64,000 nt of DNA from Homoserinimonas sp044769865 (lineage in GTDB: Bacteria; Actinomycetota; Actinomycetes; Actinomycetales; Microbacteriaceae). The notes beneath the pieces were generated by a model, which saw only the letters and a program-made list of their open reading frames with translations, ran no database searches and was not told the origin of the DNA. Positions 7,403-15,508 of this stretch are shown one piece after another (within the stretch, counting starts at the first letter, position 1; each line of letters starts with the position of its first letter). The translations under genes were made by a program, and so were the position numbers. The stretch is taken from positions 186,001 to 250,000 of the forward strand of contig NZ_JBIZWA010000001.1 of NCBI RefSeq assembly GCF_044769865.1. Reading direction: 5' to 3'.

Positions 7403-7981
7403 CTACTTGAGCGACTTCTGCATCAGGATCGTGCCGAGCCAGCGGTCGAACTTGAAGCCGACACGGCCCATGCGCCCGATCTCCTTGAACCCGAACTGCT
7501 CGTGGAGGCGGATGGAGCCCTCGGCACCGCGGTCGGCGATGACGGCGACGATCTCCTTGATGCCAGCCGCGCGGGAACGCTCGACCAGCTCGGCCATGAG
7601 GGCGCGCCCGAGTCCCTTGCCGGTCGCGGCCGGGCCGAGGTAGATGGAGTTCTCGACCGTGTAGCGGTAGGCCGCCTTCTCCTTCCACGGGTACACGTAG
7701 GCGAAGCCCAGGATCTCTCCCGTCGGGCTCACCGCGACGAGGAAGGGAAAGCCCAACTTCTGCATGTGCGCGAGCTTCGCGCGGAGCGAGCGGAGCGTCA
7801 TGGGTGACTCGTCGAACGTGACGGTGGTGTTGGCGACGTAGTGGTTATAGATCTCTCGAACGGACGGGAGGTCCTCCGGAGTCGCCGCTCGCACCGTGTA
7901 GGAGAACACCTCCGGCTCGGGGGCCGGGGGGCGAAGGTGCGCGGGGAGCGTCCGCCGCTCGAGGTATTCCTCTTCGAGCAT
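7403..7981 (-). CDS. GNAT N-acetyltransferase, phosphinothricin acetyltransferase-like
   Basis: A 192-residue GNAT enzyme. The acetyl-CoA pyrophosphate loop is GKGLGRAL, preceded by ENSIYLGPAAT. VREIYNHYVANTTVTFDE and the ending RMGRVGFKFDRWLGTILMQK are typical of the Pat/MnaT group, which acetylates phosphinothricin, methionine sulfoximine and similar amino-acid analogues. The longer open frame upstream overlaps the ABC permease in another frame and is rejected. ATG 7979-7981 shares one base with the permease stop, so the gene is coupled to the ABC exporter operon. Confidence 0.82.
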   Translation of the reverse strand: MLEEEYLERRTLPAHLRPPAPEPEVFSYTVRAATPEDLPSVREIYNHYVANTTVTFDESPMTLRSLRAKLAHMQKLGFPFLVAVSPTGEILGFAYVYPWKEKAAYRYTVENSIYLGPAATGKGLGRALMAELVERSRAAGIKEIVAVIADRGAEGSIRLHEQFGFKEIGRMGRVGFKFDRWLGTILMQKSLK

Positions 7982-8787
7982 CAGGTCACGTCCCTGCGCC
8001 AGGTCGTGACAGCCCCGATGATCGCTGCGACGGCAGCGAAGGCGAGGAGCACGAGACCACCCTGCCACCATTCGAGCAGGCCGGCCGACGACGGGCCCGA
8101 CATGACCGCGAAGACGCTCGACCCCACAAGGGCATCGCCAGCGGCACCCGGGAGGAAGCGGCCGATCTCGGCGAAGCCCTCGACGAGCATCCCGACCGTG
8201 CGCAGGATCGGCTCGACGAACTGCGTGAAGGCGAGCAGCACAACGATCGCGGCGATCTGATTGGGGATCAGCGTGCCGAGCCCCACGCCGATGATCGCCC
8301 AGATGCCCATCGCGAGCACGGCGCGGCCGAACATGAGCCAGGTCTGCGAGTCGTCGAGCCCCGTCACCATGTCGCCCGCGGCGAGGAGTGGCGCCCCGAC
8401 GGCGACGGATGCCGCGAGGGCGACGACGCCATAGAAGATGCCGAAGCAGAACAATGTCACGAGCTTGGCGGCGAGCACGGTTCCGCGGCGCGGCGTCGCA
8501 AGGAACGTGGGCGTCAGCGTCTGGTGCCGCACCTCGCCCGTGACGGAGAGCGTGCCGAGGATGACGGGGAACACGTAGCCGACCGTGACTGCGACGCTGT
8601 AGACGAGCTCGTGCAGGCCGTCGAGCCCGCCGGCATCCTGGGCGCCGGGGAAGAGCCCGCCGAAGGCCGCCCCCAGCGCGCCCGCCGTGAATGCCACGTA
8701 GACGGCGAGGATGAGTGCGAGCACCCACCACATGCGGGTCGTCGTGAGCTTCGTGAATTCTGAGCGCAAGGCTCCCGTGAACCTCAC
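7981..8787 (-). CDS. ABC-2 type transporter permease
   Basis: A 268-residue membrane protein with six predicted helices. It starts with the common ABC-2 sequence LRSEFTKLTTTRMWW, and a first-loop motif (LSVTGEVRHQTLTPTFLATP) matches permeases of heterodimeric drug or bacteriocin exporters. Its start overlaps the ATPase stop by 4 bases (8784-8787), and its own stop touches the acetyltransferase start. A three-gene exporter/modifier operon on the minus strand is therefore likely. Substrate unknown. Confidence 0.85.
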   Translation of the reverse strand: MRFTGALRSEFTKLTTTRMWWVLALILAVYVAFTAGALGAAFGGLFPGAQDAGGLDGLHELVYSVAVTVGYVFPVILGTLSVTGEVRHQTLTPTFLATPRRGTVLAAKLVTLFCFGIFYGVVALAASVAVGAPLLAAGDMVTGLDDSQTWLMFGRAVLAMGIWAIIGVGLGTLIPNQIAAIVVLLAFTQFVEPILRTVGMLVEGFAEIGRFLPGAAGDALVGSSVFAVMSGPSSAGLLEWWQGGLVLLAFAAVAAIIGAVTTWRRDVT

Positions 8788-9692
8788 TTGGAGCCTCCTT
8801 CGCCCACGATGTCGAGGAATGACTGCTCGAGCCCGCCGTGACGCGGCGCGAGCAGGGAGAGTGGGACGCCCGCCGAGAGCGCGGCGACTCCGACTGCGGC
8901 CGCGTCGATGCCCGTGATCGTGACCCCGGCGTTGGTCACCTCAGCGGTGCCTCCCGCCGCCAGGACGGCCGCCGCGAGCGCCGCGCGGTCGGGCGCATCC
9001 GCCATGACGGCGCCGCCGGTCTCGAGCCCCTCGAGCGAGCCCTCGTAGACGAGCCTGCCGCCCGAGATGATGACGACCCGGTCGACGCTCTGCTGCACCT
9101 CGCTCAGGAGATGCGATGACACGAGCACCGTTCGCCCCTCCGCTGCGAGGTCGCGCAGGAAGGTGCGGATCCAGCGGATGCCCTCCGGGTCGAGCCCATT
9201 GACCGGTTCGTCGAGCACGAGCACGCTCGGGTCACCGAGCAGCGCGCCCGCGAGGCCGAGCCTCTGCCGCATCCCGAGCGAGTAGCCGCCGACGCGTCGG
9301 TCGCCGTAGTCGCCCAGACCGACGAGCCCGAGCACCGTGTCGACGCGTGAGCGGTCGATGCCACCGGCGGCAGCGAGGACGCGAAGGTGATTGCGTGCCG
9401 TGCGGCCGGGGTGGAAGCTGGCCGCCTCGAGCGCCGTGCCGACCGTCGCCATGGCCTGCGGCAGGTCGCGGTAGCGCTTTCCGTTGATCGTCGCAGTGCC
9501 CGAGCTCGGCTGCACGAGCCCGAGCAGCATGCGGAGGGTCGTCGTCTTGCCCGCACCGTTGGGGCCGAGGAAGCCGGTGACTGCCCCGGCTGGCACCGTG
9601 AAGCTCAGGTCTGAGACGGCTGCGACGTGCCCGAACCGCTTGGTGAGTCCCGAGAACTCGATCGTGTGTCCCTCGCGCGCGTCGTTCGCCAC
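8784..9692 (-). CDS. ABC transporter ATP-binding protein
   Basis: A 302-residue ATPase with Walker A GPNGAGKTT, Q-loop in MLLGLVQPSSG, signature LGMRQR (degenerate but usual for this export subfamily), Walker B VLVLDEP and H-loop SSHLLSE. The C-terminal extension of about 90 residues is typical of ATPases that serve ABC-2 permeases. The GTG start at 9690-9692 is taken because the first beta strand (HTIEFSGLTKRF) follows within ten residues. First gene of the ATPase-permease-acetyltransferase operon. Confidence 0.87.
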   Translation of the reverse strand: MANDAREGHTIEFSGLTKRFGHVAAVSDLSFTVPAGAVTGFLGPNGAGKTTTLRMLLGLVQPSSGTATINGKRYRDLPQAMATVGTALEAASFHPGRTARNHLRVLAAAGGIDRSRVDTVLGLVGLGDYGDRRVGGYSLGMRQRLGLAGALLGDPSVLVLDEPVNGLDPEGIRWIRTFLRDLAAEGRTVLVSSHLLSEVQQSVDRVVIISGGRLVYEGSLEGLETGGAVMADAPDRAALAAAVLAAGGTAEVTNAGVTITGIDAAAVGVAALSAGVPLSLLAPRHGGLEQSFLDIVGEGGSK

Positions 9693-9742
9693 CAGGCCTC
9701 GTCTCCCATCACGCCGCTAGGGCTTCGCTCGCTCGGTCCGTC

Positions 9743-10429
9743 TCATTCGAGGCGCCAGTCGATCCCCTCGGAACCCTGCTGCTCCAAGAGCATATTCGTC
9801 CGGCTGAACGGTCGCGAGCCAAAAAAGCCGCGGGATGCCGAGAGGGGGCTCGGATGCGCCGAGGCGATCATGGGGACGCCCGCCAGCAGGGGGGCGGCCG
9901 CCTCGGCCTGCCTCCCCCACAGGATCGCCACGAGTGGTCCGCCACGCTGCGCGAGCGCCCGGAGCGCGGCATCCGTGACCCGCTCCCAGCCCCAGCCCTT
10001 GTGCGAGCCGGACTCGCCGGGCCGCACCGTGAGCACGCGGTTGAGCAGCAGCACGCCGCGGTCGGCCCACGCCGAGAGGTCGCCGTGGGAGGCGGGCGGG
10101 ATGCCGAGGTCATGCCCCAATTCGCGGTAGATGTTGACGAGGCTGCGCGGCAGCGGCCGCACGTGGCGCTCGACCGCGAAGGCGAGGCCGATCGAGTGGC
10201 CAGGCGTCGGGTAAGGGTCCTGCCCCACGATCACGACGCGCACGGCATCGAGCGGCGTTCGGAAGGCGCGCAGCACGTTCTCGCCCGCCGGGAGGTAGCC
10301 GCGACCCTCCGCGACCTCCTGTCGCAGTCGCTCCCCCAGCGTGGCGATGTCGGATGCCACGGGCTCGAGCGCCTGCGCCCAGCCCTCGTCGACCAGCTCG
10401 TGCAGCGGCTGCGGGGTCTGCGGGGTCAT
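9743..10429 (-). CDS. ung: Uracil-DNA glycosylase
   Basis: A 228-residue family 1 uracil-DNA glycosylase, which removes uracil from DNA to start base-excision repair. The water-activating motif GQDPYP has its catalytic Asp at about residue 71. LLLNRVLTVR and the DNA-contacting HPSPLSASRGFFG (catalytic His) are also present. Length is normal. ATG 10427-10429 is chosen because the 30 codons further upstream have no family similarity and overlap the divergent MFS promoter. Confidence 0.95.
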   Translation of the reverse strand: MTPQTPQPLHELVDEGWAQALEPVASDIATLGERLRQEVAEGRGYLPAGENVLRAFRTPLDAVRVVIVGQDPYPTPGHSIGLAFAVERHVRPLPRSLVNIYRELGHDLGIPPASHGDLSAWADRGVLLLNRVLTVRPGESGSHKGWGWERVTDAALRALAQRGGPLVAILWGRQAEAAAPLLAGVPMIASAHPSPLSASRGFFGSRPFSRTNMLLEQQGSEGIDWRLE

Positions 10430-10497
10430 GCGGCGGCGTTCTCGGTCATGTGGCCCATCACTCGAAGAGGGGAATACGGCACAGCCATTCTGGCCGC

Positions 10498-10503
10498 TAC
10501 GCT
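10498..10503 (+). promoter_or_regulatory. -10 box (TACGCT) of leaderless MFS mRNA
   Basis: TACGCT is followed by six C residues and then ATG at 10510. A start site 7 bases after the box coincides with the A of the start codon, and no Shine-Dalgarno is present. Confidence 0.55.
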
Positions 10504-10509
10504 CCCCCC

Positions 10510-12021
10510 ATGCGCACACTCATGGCGGGACGGTCGGGCGCCGTGACCGCAGGCCTCATCGGCTATCTCTTCTTCGTCGAATTCGTCAGCGGTATCCTGC
10601 AGGGCTTCTATGTGCCCCTCATCCCCGACCTCGTCGACTACCTGGGCATCATCGACGCCGACTTCAACGTCTTCGAGGGCGCCCAGTTGCTGCTCTCCGC
10701 GCTCGTCGTGCCCGTGCTCGCGAAGCTCGGCGACATGTACGGCCACAAGCGCATCCTGCTCATCTCGACCGTGCTGACGGCGGGCGCGACCTGGTGGCTC
10801 GCCTTCGCGGGCGACTTCACGAGCTTCCTCATCGCATGGACCCTGCAGGGCTTCTACGTCGTGTGGCTGCCGCTCGAGGTCGCCCTCATCTTCGACAAGG
10901 GGCGCCGCACGGGCCACGCCGCCTCGGCGACGCGCAAGGCGGCCGCCCTGCTCATCGTCGGCCTCGAGGCCGGCGCGATCGCGGGCGCGCTCGGCGGCAG
11001 TGCCGTGTTCGGCGCGTTCGGCGGCGAGGAGGAACTCTTCACCTCCATGGTGCCGACCCTCATGGTGCCCGCGATCGCCGTGACGCTCGTGTTCTTCGTG
11101 ATCCTCTTCGGCGTTCCCGAGTCGGAGCCACTACCGGGGAGGAGCCTCGACTGGGCTGGCTTCTCGATGCTCACGGTCGGCCTCCTGTTGATCACCTCAG
11201 GGCTCACCTTCCTCAAGTTCAATGGGCCCGGGACCTGGTGGGTCTGGGCCGTCATCGCGCTCGGTGTGCTCACCTTTGTGCCCTTCACCCGCTTCGAACT
11301 CAGGCAGGCCGACCCCGCCATCGACCTCCGGGTGCTCGCGCAGCCCAACATGTGGCCCGTGCAGTTGACGGCATTCCTCATCGGCATCTCGATCCTCGGC
11401 GCGCAGGCACCCCTCTCGACCTTCGCCGGCACCGACCCCGGCGAGGTGGGTTTCGGTCTCGGTCTCGCCTCGGGCAGCATCTCGATCCTCATCGGGGTCT
11501 ACCTGTTGTCGATGATTGTGGGGGCGCTCCTGTTCCCCGTCGCCTCGCGCCTCACCTCCCCGCGCACCGCCCTCATCGGGGCGGCCATGCTCGTGGCGAT
11601 CGGCTACCTGCTGTTCCTGCCCTTTCACTCGGAGGTCTGGCAGGTGTTCACCAACATGGCGATCGCGGGCATCGGCTCCGGCGTGCTCATGGGTGCCATG
11701 CCGGCCGCCGCGGCCGCGGCAGCACCCCGAGGGCAGACGGGTGTGGCATCCGCCCTCACGAATACGACCAAGACGATCGGTGGTTCCTTCGCCTCGTCGG
11801 TGTTCGCGATCGTGCTGACGATCGGTGCCGTGCAGGTCGCCGGCTCGACCGCGAGCAGCCTCTTCGGCTACATGGTCGTGTGGTCACTCTGCGGGGGCGG
11901 CGCACTCGTCGCCGCGCTGCTGCTCTTCGCGGTGCCCAAGCTCGCATTCGCCGACGAGACAAATGCTGACGAGACGGATGCCGACCCCGACACGGTCGCG
12001 GCAGTGACGGCCGCGCAGTAG
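10510..12021 (+). CDS. MFS transporter
   Basis: A 503-residue major facilitator protein with about 14 hydrophobic segments. The loop motif between helices 2 and 3 reads KLGDMYGHKRILL, a good MFS motif A. A glycine-rich helix (GSGVLMGAMPAA) and NTTKTIGGSFASS lie in the C-terminal half. The size resembles DHA2 drug:proton antiporters. ATG 10510 is selected over the longer frame because the upstream codons cover the divergent ung gene and TACGCT sits 6 bases before. Substrate unknown. Acidic Asp/Glu residues fill the C-terminal tail. Confidence 0.86.
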   Translation: MRTLMAGRSGAVTAGLIGYLFFVEFVSGILQGFYVPLIPDLVDYLGIIDADFNVFEGAQLLLSALVVPVLAKLGDMYGHKRILLISTVLTAGATWWLAFAGDFTSFLIAWTLQGFYVVWLPLEVALIFDKGRRTGHAASATRKAAALLIVGLEAGAIAGALGGSAVFGAFGGEEELFTSMVPTLMVPAIAVTLVFFVILFGVPESEPLPGRSLDWAGFSMLTVGLLLITSGLTFLKFNGPGTWWVWAVIALGVLTFVPFTRFELRQADPAIDLRVLAQPNMWPVQLTAFLIGISILGAQAPLSTFAGTDPGEVGFGLGLASGSISILIGVYLLSMIVGALLFPVASRLTSPRTALIGAAMLVAIGYLLFLPFHSEVWQVFTNMAIAGIGSGVLMGAMPAAAAAAAPRGQTGVASALTNTTKTIGGSFASSVFAIVLTIGAVQVAGSTASSLFGYMVVWSLCGGGALVAALLLFAVPKLAFADETNADETDADPDTVAAVTAAQ

Positions 12022-12023
12022 CC

Positions 12024-12818
12024 TCAGGCCTTCGGCTCGAGGGGCCCGCGCACGAGTTTGTGCTGAGCCGCCTGCGCGACGGGACGCACGACCGCGAGGT
12101 CGATGTTGACGTGCCCCGGCAGGTGCAGCATGTCGGTGATGACCCGGGCAACGTCCTCCGCCGTGAGCGGATGCTCGACCCCCTCATAGAGGCGGTCGGC
12201 CGCCTCGCGGTCACCACCGAGCCGCTTGAGGGCGAACTCTTCCGTGCGCACCATGCCGGGGGCGACCTCCAGCACGCGGATCGGCTCGCCCGCGAGTTCG
12301 AGCCTGAGGGCACCGACGAGCGCATGGGTGCCGAACTTGGCGGCGTTGTAGCCACCGCCACCCTCGTAGGGCACGAGACCGGCCGTCGAGGTGAGCGTGA
12401 GGATGTCGGCGTGGGGGATGTCGGCCTCGCCCGCGGCATCCGTCGCTCCCCGTCGCAGGAGCGGCAGGAGTGCCTCAGTGACCCGCTTGACCGCGAGCAC
12501 GTTGACGTCGAACATGCGCGCCCAGTCATCAGCCGAGCTCTCCTCGACCGTCGCAGCGCCGAAAGCGCCGCCCGCATTGTTGATGAGCGCGTGCAGCGGG
12601 CCGTCGGCCTCGAGCCATTCGCGCAGGGCGTCGACCTCGGACTGCACCGTGAGGTCGGCGACGAAGACGCGGGCTCCCGTCTCCGCGGCGAGCGCCTCCA
12701 AGCGCTCCGCTCGGCGAGCGACGCCGACGACATCCCAGCCTCGCGCGACCAGGGCACGCACCGTCGCCGCGCCTATACCCGAACTTGCTCCCGTGACAAC
12801 GGCTCGTCTCGCATTCAC
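12024..12818 (-). CDS. SDR family NAD(P)-dependent oxidoreductase
   Basis: A 264-residue classical short-chain dehydrogenase/reductase. The cofactor motif TGASSGIG is at 9-16, NNAG at 80-83, and the catalytic Ser144, Tyr157 and Lys161 (YNAAK). VARRAER after the second strand favours NADP(H). FALKRLGGDREAADRLYEG and the HPLTAEDVARVI segment resemble YdfG/3-hydroxy-acid dehydrogenase-like SDRs, but the substrate is not determined. It converges on the MFS gene (2 bases between stops) and diverges from the acyltransferase gene. Confidence 0.87.
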   Translation of the reverse strand: MNARRAVVTGASSGIGAATVRALVARGWDVVGVARRAERLEALAAETGARVFVADLTVQSEVDALREWLEADGPLHALINNAGGAFGAATVEESSADDWARMFDVNVLAVKRVTEALLPLLRRGATDAAGEADIPHADILTLTSTAGLVPYEGGGGYNAAKFGTHALVGALRLELAGEPIRVLEVAPGMVRTEEFALKRLGGDREAADRLYEGVEHPLTAEDVARVITDMLHLPGHVNIDLAVVRPVAQAAQHKLVRGPLEPKA

Positions 12819-12842
12819 AGGTCCACGGTATCGCCCCGTTCA

Positions 12843-12848
12843 TATGCT
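12843..12848 (+). promoter_or_regulatory. -10 box (TATGCT) of leaderless acyltransferase mRNA
   Basis: TATGCT-N7-ATG (12856). This spacing supports 12856 rather than the in-frame ATG at 12844, which lies inside the box. Confidence 0.5.
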
Positions 12849-12855
12849 GTGGACT

Positions 12856-13998
12856 ATGGAGGGATCTGCGACATCGTCACGCCAGCGAGTGCGCGTGCCA
12901 CTGTGGGACAACGCGCGCTTCATCGCCGTGACGCTCGTGGTCGTGGGCCACGGAGTTCAGAGGCTGGCGCTCGAGGACGACGTCGCCCTGACGGTCTACC
13001 TCTTCATCTACGCCTTCCACATGCCGGCCTTCGCGATCATCAGCGGCTACTTCTCCAAGCCGGGCCCGCCGAACTCACGGCAGATGCAGAAGGTCATCAC
13101 CGACATCCTCGTGCCGTACCTGATCATGGAGACGATCTGGACGATCGTGAAGGGTCTCGCGAACTGGCCCGACGGCTTCGACCCGAATCCCTCGCAACCG
13201 TCGTGGACGCTGTGGTTCCTGCTCGCCCTCGGCTTCTTCCGCCTGATTCTCCCCTACCTCGCACTGCTGCGTTGGCCCCTCGCGTGGGCGCTCCTGCTCT
13301 CGCTGGGCGTCGGCTATCTCACAAACGTCGACAGCACCTTCTCCCTCTCGCGCGCGATCGGCATCCTGCCCTTCTTCGTGCTGGGCTGGAAGCTGCACGA
13401 GTGGAACATCATCGAGCGCTGGCGGGTTGCCGGCTCGGCACTGTGGTGGCTCCGAGGCGGCGCGGTCGTGACCTTCGCGATCTCCGCGACCGTGCTGTGG
13501 GCCAACATCGAGGGTTGGCGCGAGATGAACCTCAAGAACTGGTTCTTCTACGACGACGCCTACGCGCAGCTCGGCGGCACCTTCTGGTGGGCCGGCCTCG
13601 TGCGCCTCGCAATCATCATCGTCGCCGTCATCCTCTCGGCGGCCTTCTTCGTGCTCGTGCCCCGCTCGAACACGTGGTTCACCTCGTTCGGGCAGGCGAC
13701 CATGTACATCTACCTGCTTCACAGCTTCGTGCTCTACCCAATCCGTCAGACCTCCTTCCTGCGCGAGCACGCGACGGTGCCGTGGCTCATCGCCATGATT
13801 GCCCTGGGCGTGCTCATCAGCATCGCCCTCGCCTCGGGCCCCGTGCGGCGCATCTTCCGCCCACTGATCGAGCCGAAGCCACGCTGGCTCTTCGCGAAGG
13901 GCGAGGAACGCCCGCCAGGGCCGTCCAAGGTCGACCCGACGGGCTCGCTGCGGGTCATCTCGCGCGAGGATCGGCGCCCTCCCTCGCCAAAACCGTGA
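12856..13998 (+). CDS. Membrane acyltransferase (acyltransferase_3 family)
   Basis: A 380-residue polytopic protein of about ten helices. The opening VPLWDNARFIAVTLVVVGHG carries the catalytic-type His of acyltransferase_3 enzymes (fucose-4-O-acetylase-like). AFHMPAFAIISGYFSKPG and PSWTLWFLLAL are further family blocks. Members O-acylate cell-surface sugars or glycans from the cytoplasmic side. The C-terminal 50 residues are charged and cytoplasmic. The target glycan is not evident. Start choice rests on the TATGCT box 7 bases upstream and on family similarity beginning 15 residues in. Confidence 0.82.
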   Translation: MEGSATSSRQRVRVPLWDNARFIAVTLVVVGHGVQRLALEDDVALTVYLFIYAFHMPAFAIISGYFSKPGPPNSRQMQKVITDILVPYLIMETIWTIVKGLANWPDGFDPNPSQPSWTLWFLLALGFFRLILPYLALLRWPLAWALLLSLGVGYLTNVDSTFSLSRAIGILPFFVLGWKLHEWNIIERWRVAGSALWWLRGGAVVTFAISATVLWANIEGWREMNLKNWFFYDDAYAQLGGTFWWAGLVRLAIIIVAVILSAAFFVLVPRSNTWFTSFGQATMYIYLLHSFVLYPIRQTSFLREHATVPWLIAMIALGVLISIALASGPVRRIFRPLIEPKPRWLFAKGEERPPGPSKVDPTGSLRVISREDRRPPSPKP

Positions 13999-14039
13999 CG
14001 GGCGGATGCTGCTGAGCGTTACCGAGTGTGTCGCACCCT

Positions 14040-14068
14040 TTGACCGCGTCCCCCTCAGTTCCTATGCT
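14040..14068 (+). promoter_or_regulatory. metY promoter (TTGACC-N17-TATGCT)
   Basis: The -35 TTGACC lies at 14040-14045 and the -10 TATGCT at 14063-14068, with optimal 17-base spacing. The start site would be near 14075, giving a leader of about 40 nt with an AAGGAG ribosome site at 14103-14108. The leader is too short for a SAM riboswitch. Confidence 0.65.
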
Positions 14069-14115
14069 CGTCCCGGGGCACCGAGGTGCGGGGCCGCGAA
14101 TCAAGGAGCAACACA

Positions 14116-15435
14116 GTGAGCGACGACTGGAAGTTCGAGACCAAGCAGATCCACGCCGGTGCGGCGCCCGATCCTGTCACCAACGCCAGGGCGACCCCGC
14201 TCTACCGCACGACGGCCTACGTCTTCAACGACGCCGACCACGCCAAGAACCTCTTCGCGCTCGCCGAGTTCGGCAACATCTACACGCGCATCCAGAACCC
14301 GACGCAAGACGTTGTCGAGCAGCGCGTCGCCGCGCTCGAGGGCGGCTCGGCGGCGCTCGCGCTCGCCTCAGGCCAGTCGGCGACCTCGCTCGCGATCCTC
14401 AACATCGCGCAGGCGGGCGACCACATCGTCTCGTCGTCGTCGATCTACGGCGGCACCTACAACCTGTTCGAGTACACCCTGCGCAAGCTCGGCATCGAGA
14501 CGACCTTCGTCGAGAACCAGGATGACCCGAACGAGTGGGCTGCGGCCATCCGGCCCAACACCAAGCTGCTCTTCGGCGAGACGATCGGCAACCCGAAGAT
14601 CAACATCCTCGACATCGCGGCCGTGGCCCAGGTCGCCCACGACAACGGCCTGCCGCTCATCGTCGACAACACGATAGCGACGCCGTACCTCATCCGTCCC
14701 CTCGAGCACGGTGCCGACATCGTCGTGCACTCGGCGACCAAGTTCCTCGGCGGTCACGGCACGGCGCTCGGCGGCGTCATCGTCGACGGCGGACGCTTCA
14801 AGTGGTCGCAGAACGTCGAGAAGTTCCCGGGTCTCACGGAGCCCGACCCCAGCTACCACGGCGCGAGCTACACGACCGCGGTGGGCGACGAGATCGCCTT
14901 CATCATCAAGGCTCGCGTGCAGCTGCTGCGCGACCTCGGCCCGGCCATCTCGCCCGACAACGCATGGGGCCTCATCCAGGGCATCGAGACCCTCAGCCTG
15001 CGCATCGAGCGTCACGTGCAGAACGCCCAGGAGGTCGCCGAGTGGCTCGACAACCACCCGGACGTCGACACGGTCTACTACGCGGGCCTGCCGACGAGCC
15101 CCTGGTACGCGACCGCCAACAAGTACGCCCCCAAGGGCGTCGGCGCCGTGCTCTCCTTCGAGCTCAAGGGAGGTGTGGATGCCGGCCGCGCCTTCGTCAA
15201 CGGGCTCTCGCTCTTCAGCCACGTCGCCAACATCGGTGACGTGCGCAGCCTCGTCATCCACCCCGCCTCGACGACGCACTCGCAGCTGACCCCCGAGCAG
15301 CAGCTCACGGCGGGCGTCACGCCCGGCCTCGTGCGCCTCTCGGTCGGCCTCGAGAGCATCGAAGACATCAAGACCGACCTCACGGCCGGTCTCGACGCCG
15401 CACGCACGGTCGCGGAGGCTGCTCGCAACAGCTGA
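14116..15435 (+). CDS. metY: O-acetylhomoserine sulfhydrylase
   Basis: A 439-residue PLP enzyme of the Cys/Met metabolism family. It makes homocysteine from O-acetylhomoserine and sulfide. FETKQIHAG, TPLYRTTAYVF and the PLP lysine in SATKFLGGHGTALGG (Lys209) are diagnostic. Its length and the C-terminal HPASTTHSQL match MetY rather than the shorter MetB/MetC. The GTG at 14116 has AAGGAG 7 bases upstream. metX follows after a terminator, so supply and use of O-acetylhomoserine are adjacent but can be transcribed separately. Confidence 0.95.
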   Translation: MSDDWKFETKQIHAGAAPDPVTNARATPLYRTTAYVFNDADHAKNLFALAEFGNIYTRIQNPTQDVVEQRVAALEGGSAALALASGQSATSLAILNIAQAGDHIVSSSSIYGGTYNLFEYTLRKLGIETTFVENQDDPNEWAAAIRPNTKLLFGETIGNPKINILDIAAVAQVAHDNGLPLIVDNTIATPYLIRPLEHGADIVVHSATKFLGGHGTALGGVIVDGGRFKWSQNVEKFPGLTEPDPSYHGASYTTAVGDEIAFIIKARVQLLRDLGPAISPDNAWGLIQGIETLSLRIERHVQNAQEVAEWLDNHPDVDTVYYAGLPTSPWYATANKYAPKGVGAVLSFELKGGVDAGRAFVNGLSLFSHVANIGDVRSLVIHPASTTHSQLTPEQQLTAGVTPGLVRLSVGLESIEDIKTDLTAGLDAARTVAEAARNS

Positions 15436-15451
15436 GCCGTCGACACCGCAA

Positions 15452-15479
15452 GGGGCCCGCGTAACAGGACGCGGGCCCC
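15452..15479 (+). terminator. Rho-independent terminator after metY
   Basis: A perfect 11-base-pair GC-rich stem (GGGGCCCGCGT pairing with ACGCGGGCCCC) around the loop AACAGG, followed by CTCGTGTTT. The T-tract is imperfect, as is common in high-GC genomes. Confidence 0.8.
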
Positions 15480-15492
15480 CTCGTGTTTCGGG

Positions 15493-15498
15493 GATACT
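15493..15498 (+). promoter_or_regulatory. Possible -10 box (GATACT) for metX
   Basis: GATACT lies 10 bases before the metX ATG and just after the metY terminator. It would give a leader of only 3-4 nt. No recognisable -35 is present because that position falls within the terminator stem. Confidence 0.35.
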
Positions 15499-15508
15499 TG
15501 GGCGTGAC

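Noticed and set aside
7982..8731. N-terminal extension of the acetyltransferase (442-codon frame)
   Set aside because: The extra region overlaps the ABC permease in another frame and is Arg/His-rich shadow sequence. The start coupled to the permease stop is preferred.
12060..14015. 651-codon plus-strand frame spanning the SDR and acyltransferase genes
   Set aside because: The first half is antisense to the SDR and the second is out of frame with the acyltransferase. The composition is that of a shadow.
14069..14115. SAM riboswitch before metY
   Set aside because: The predicted leader is only about 40 nt and forms just a short GCAC/GTGC hairpin. No SAM riboswitch consensus is present.
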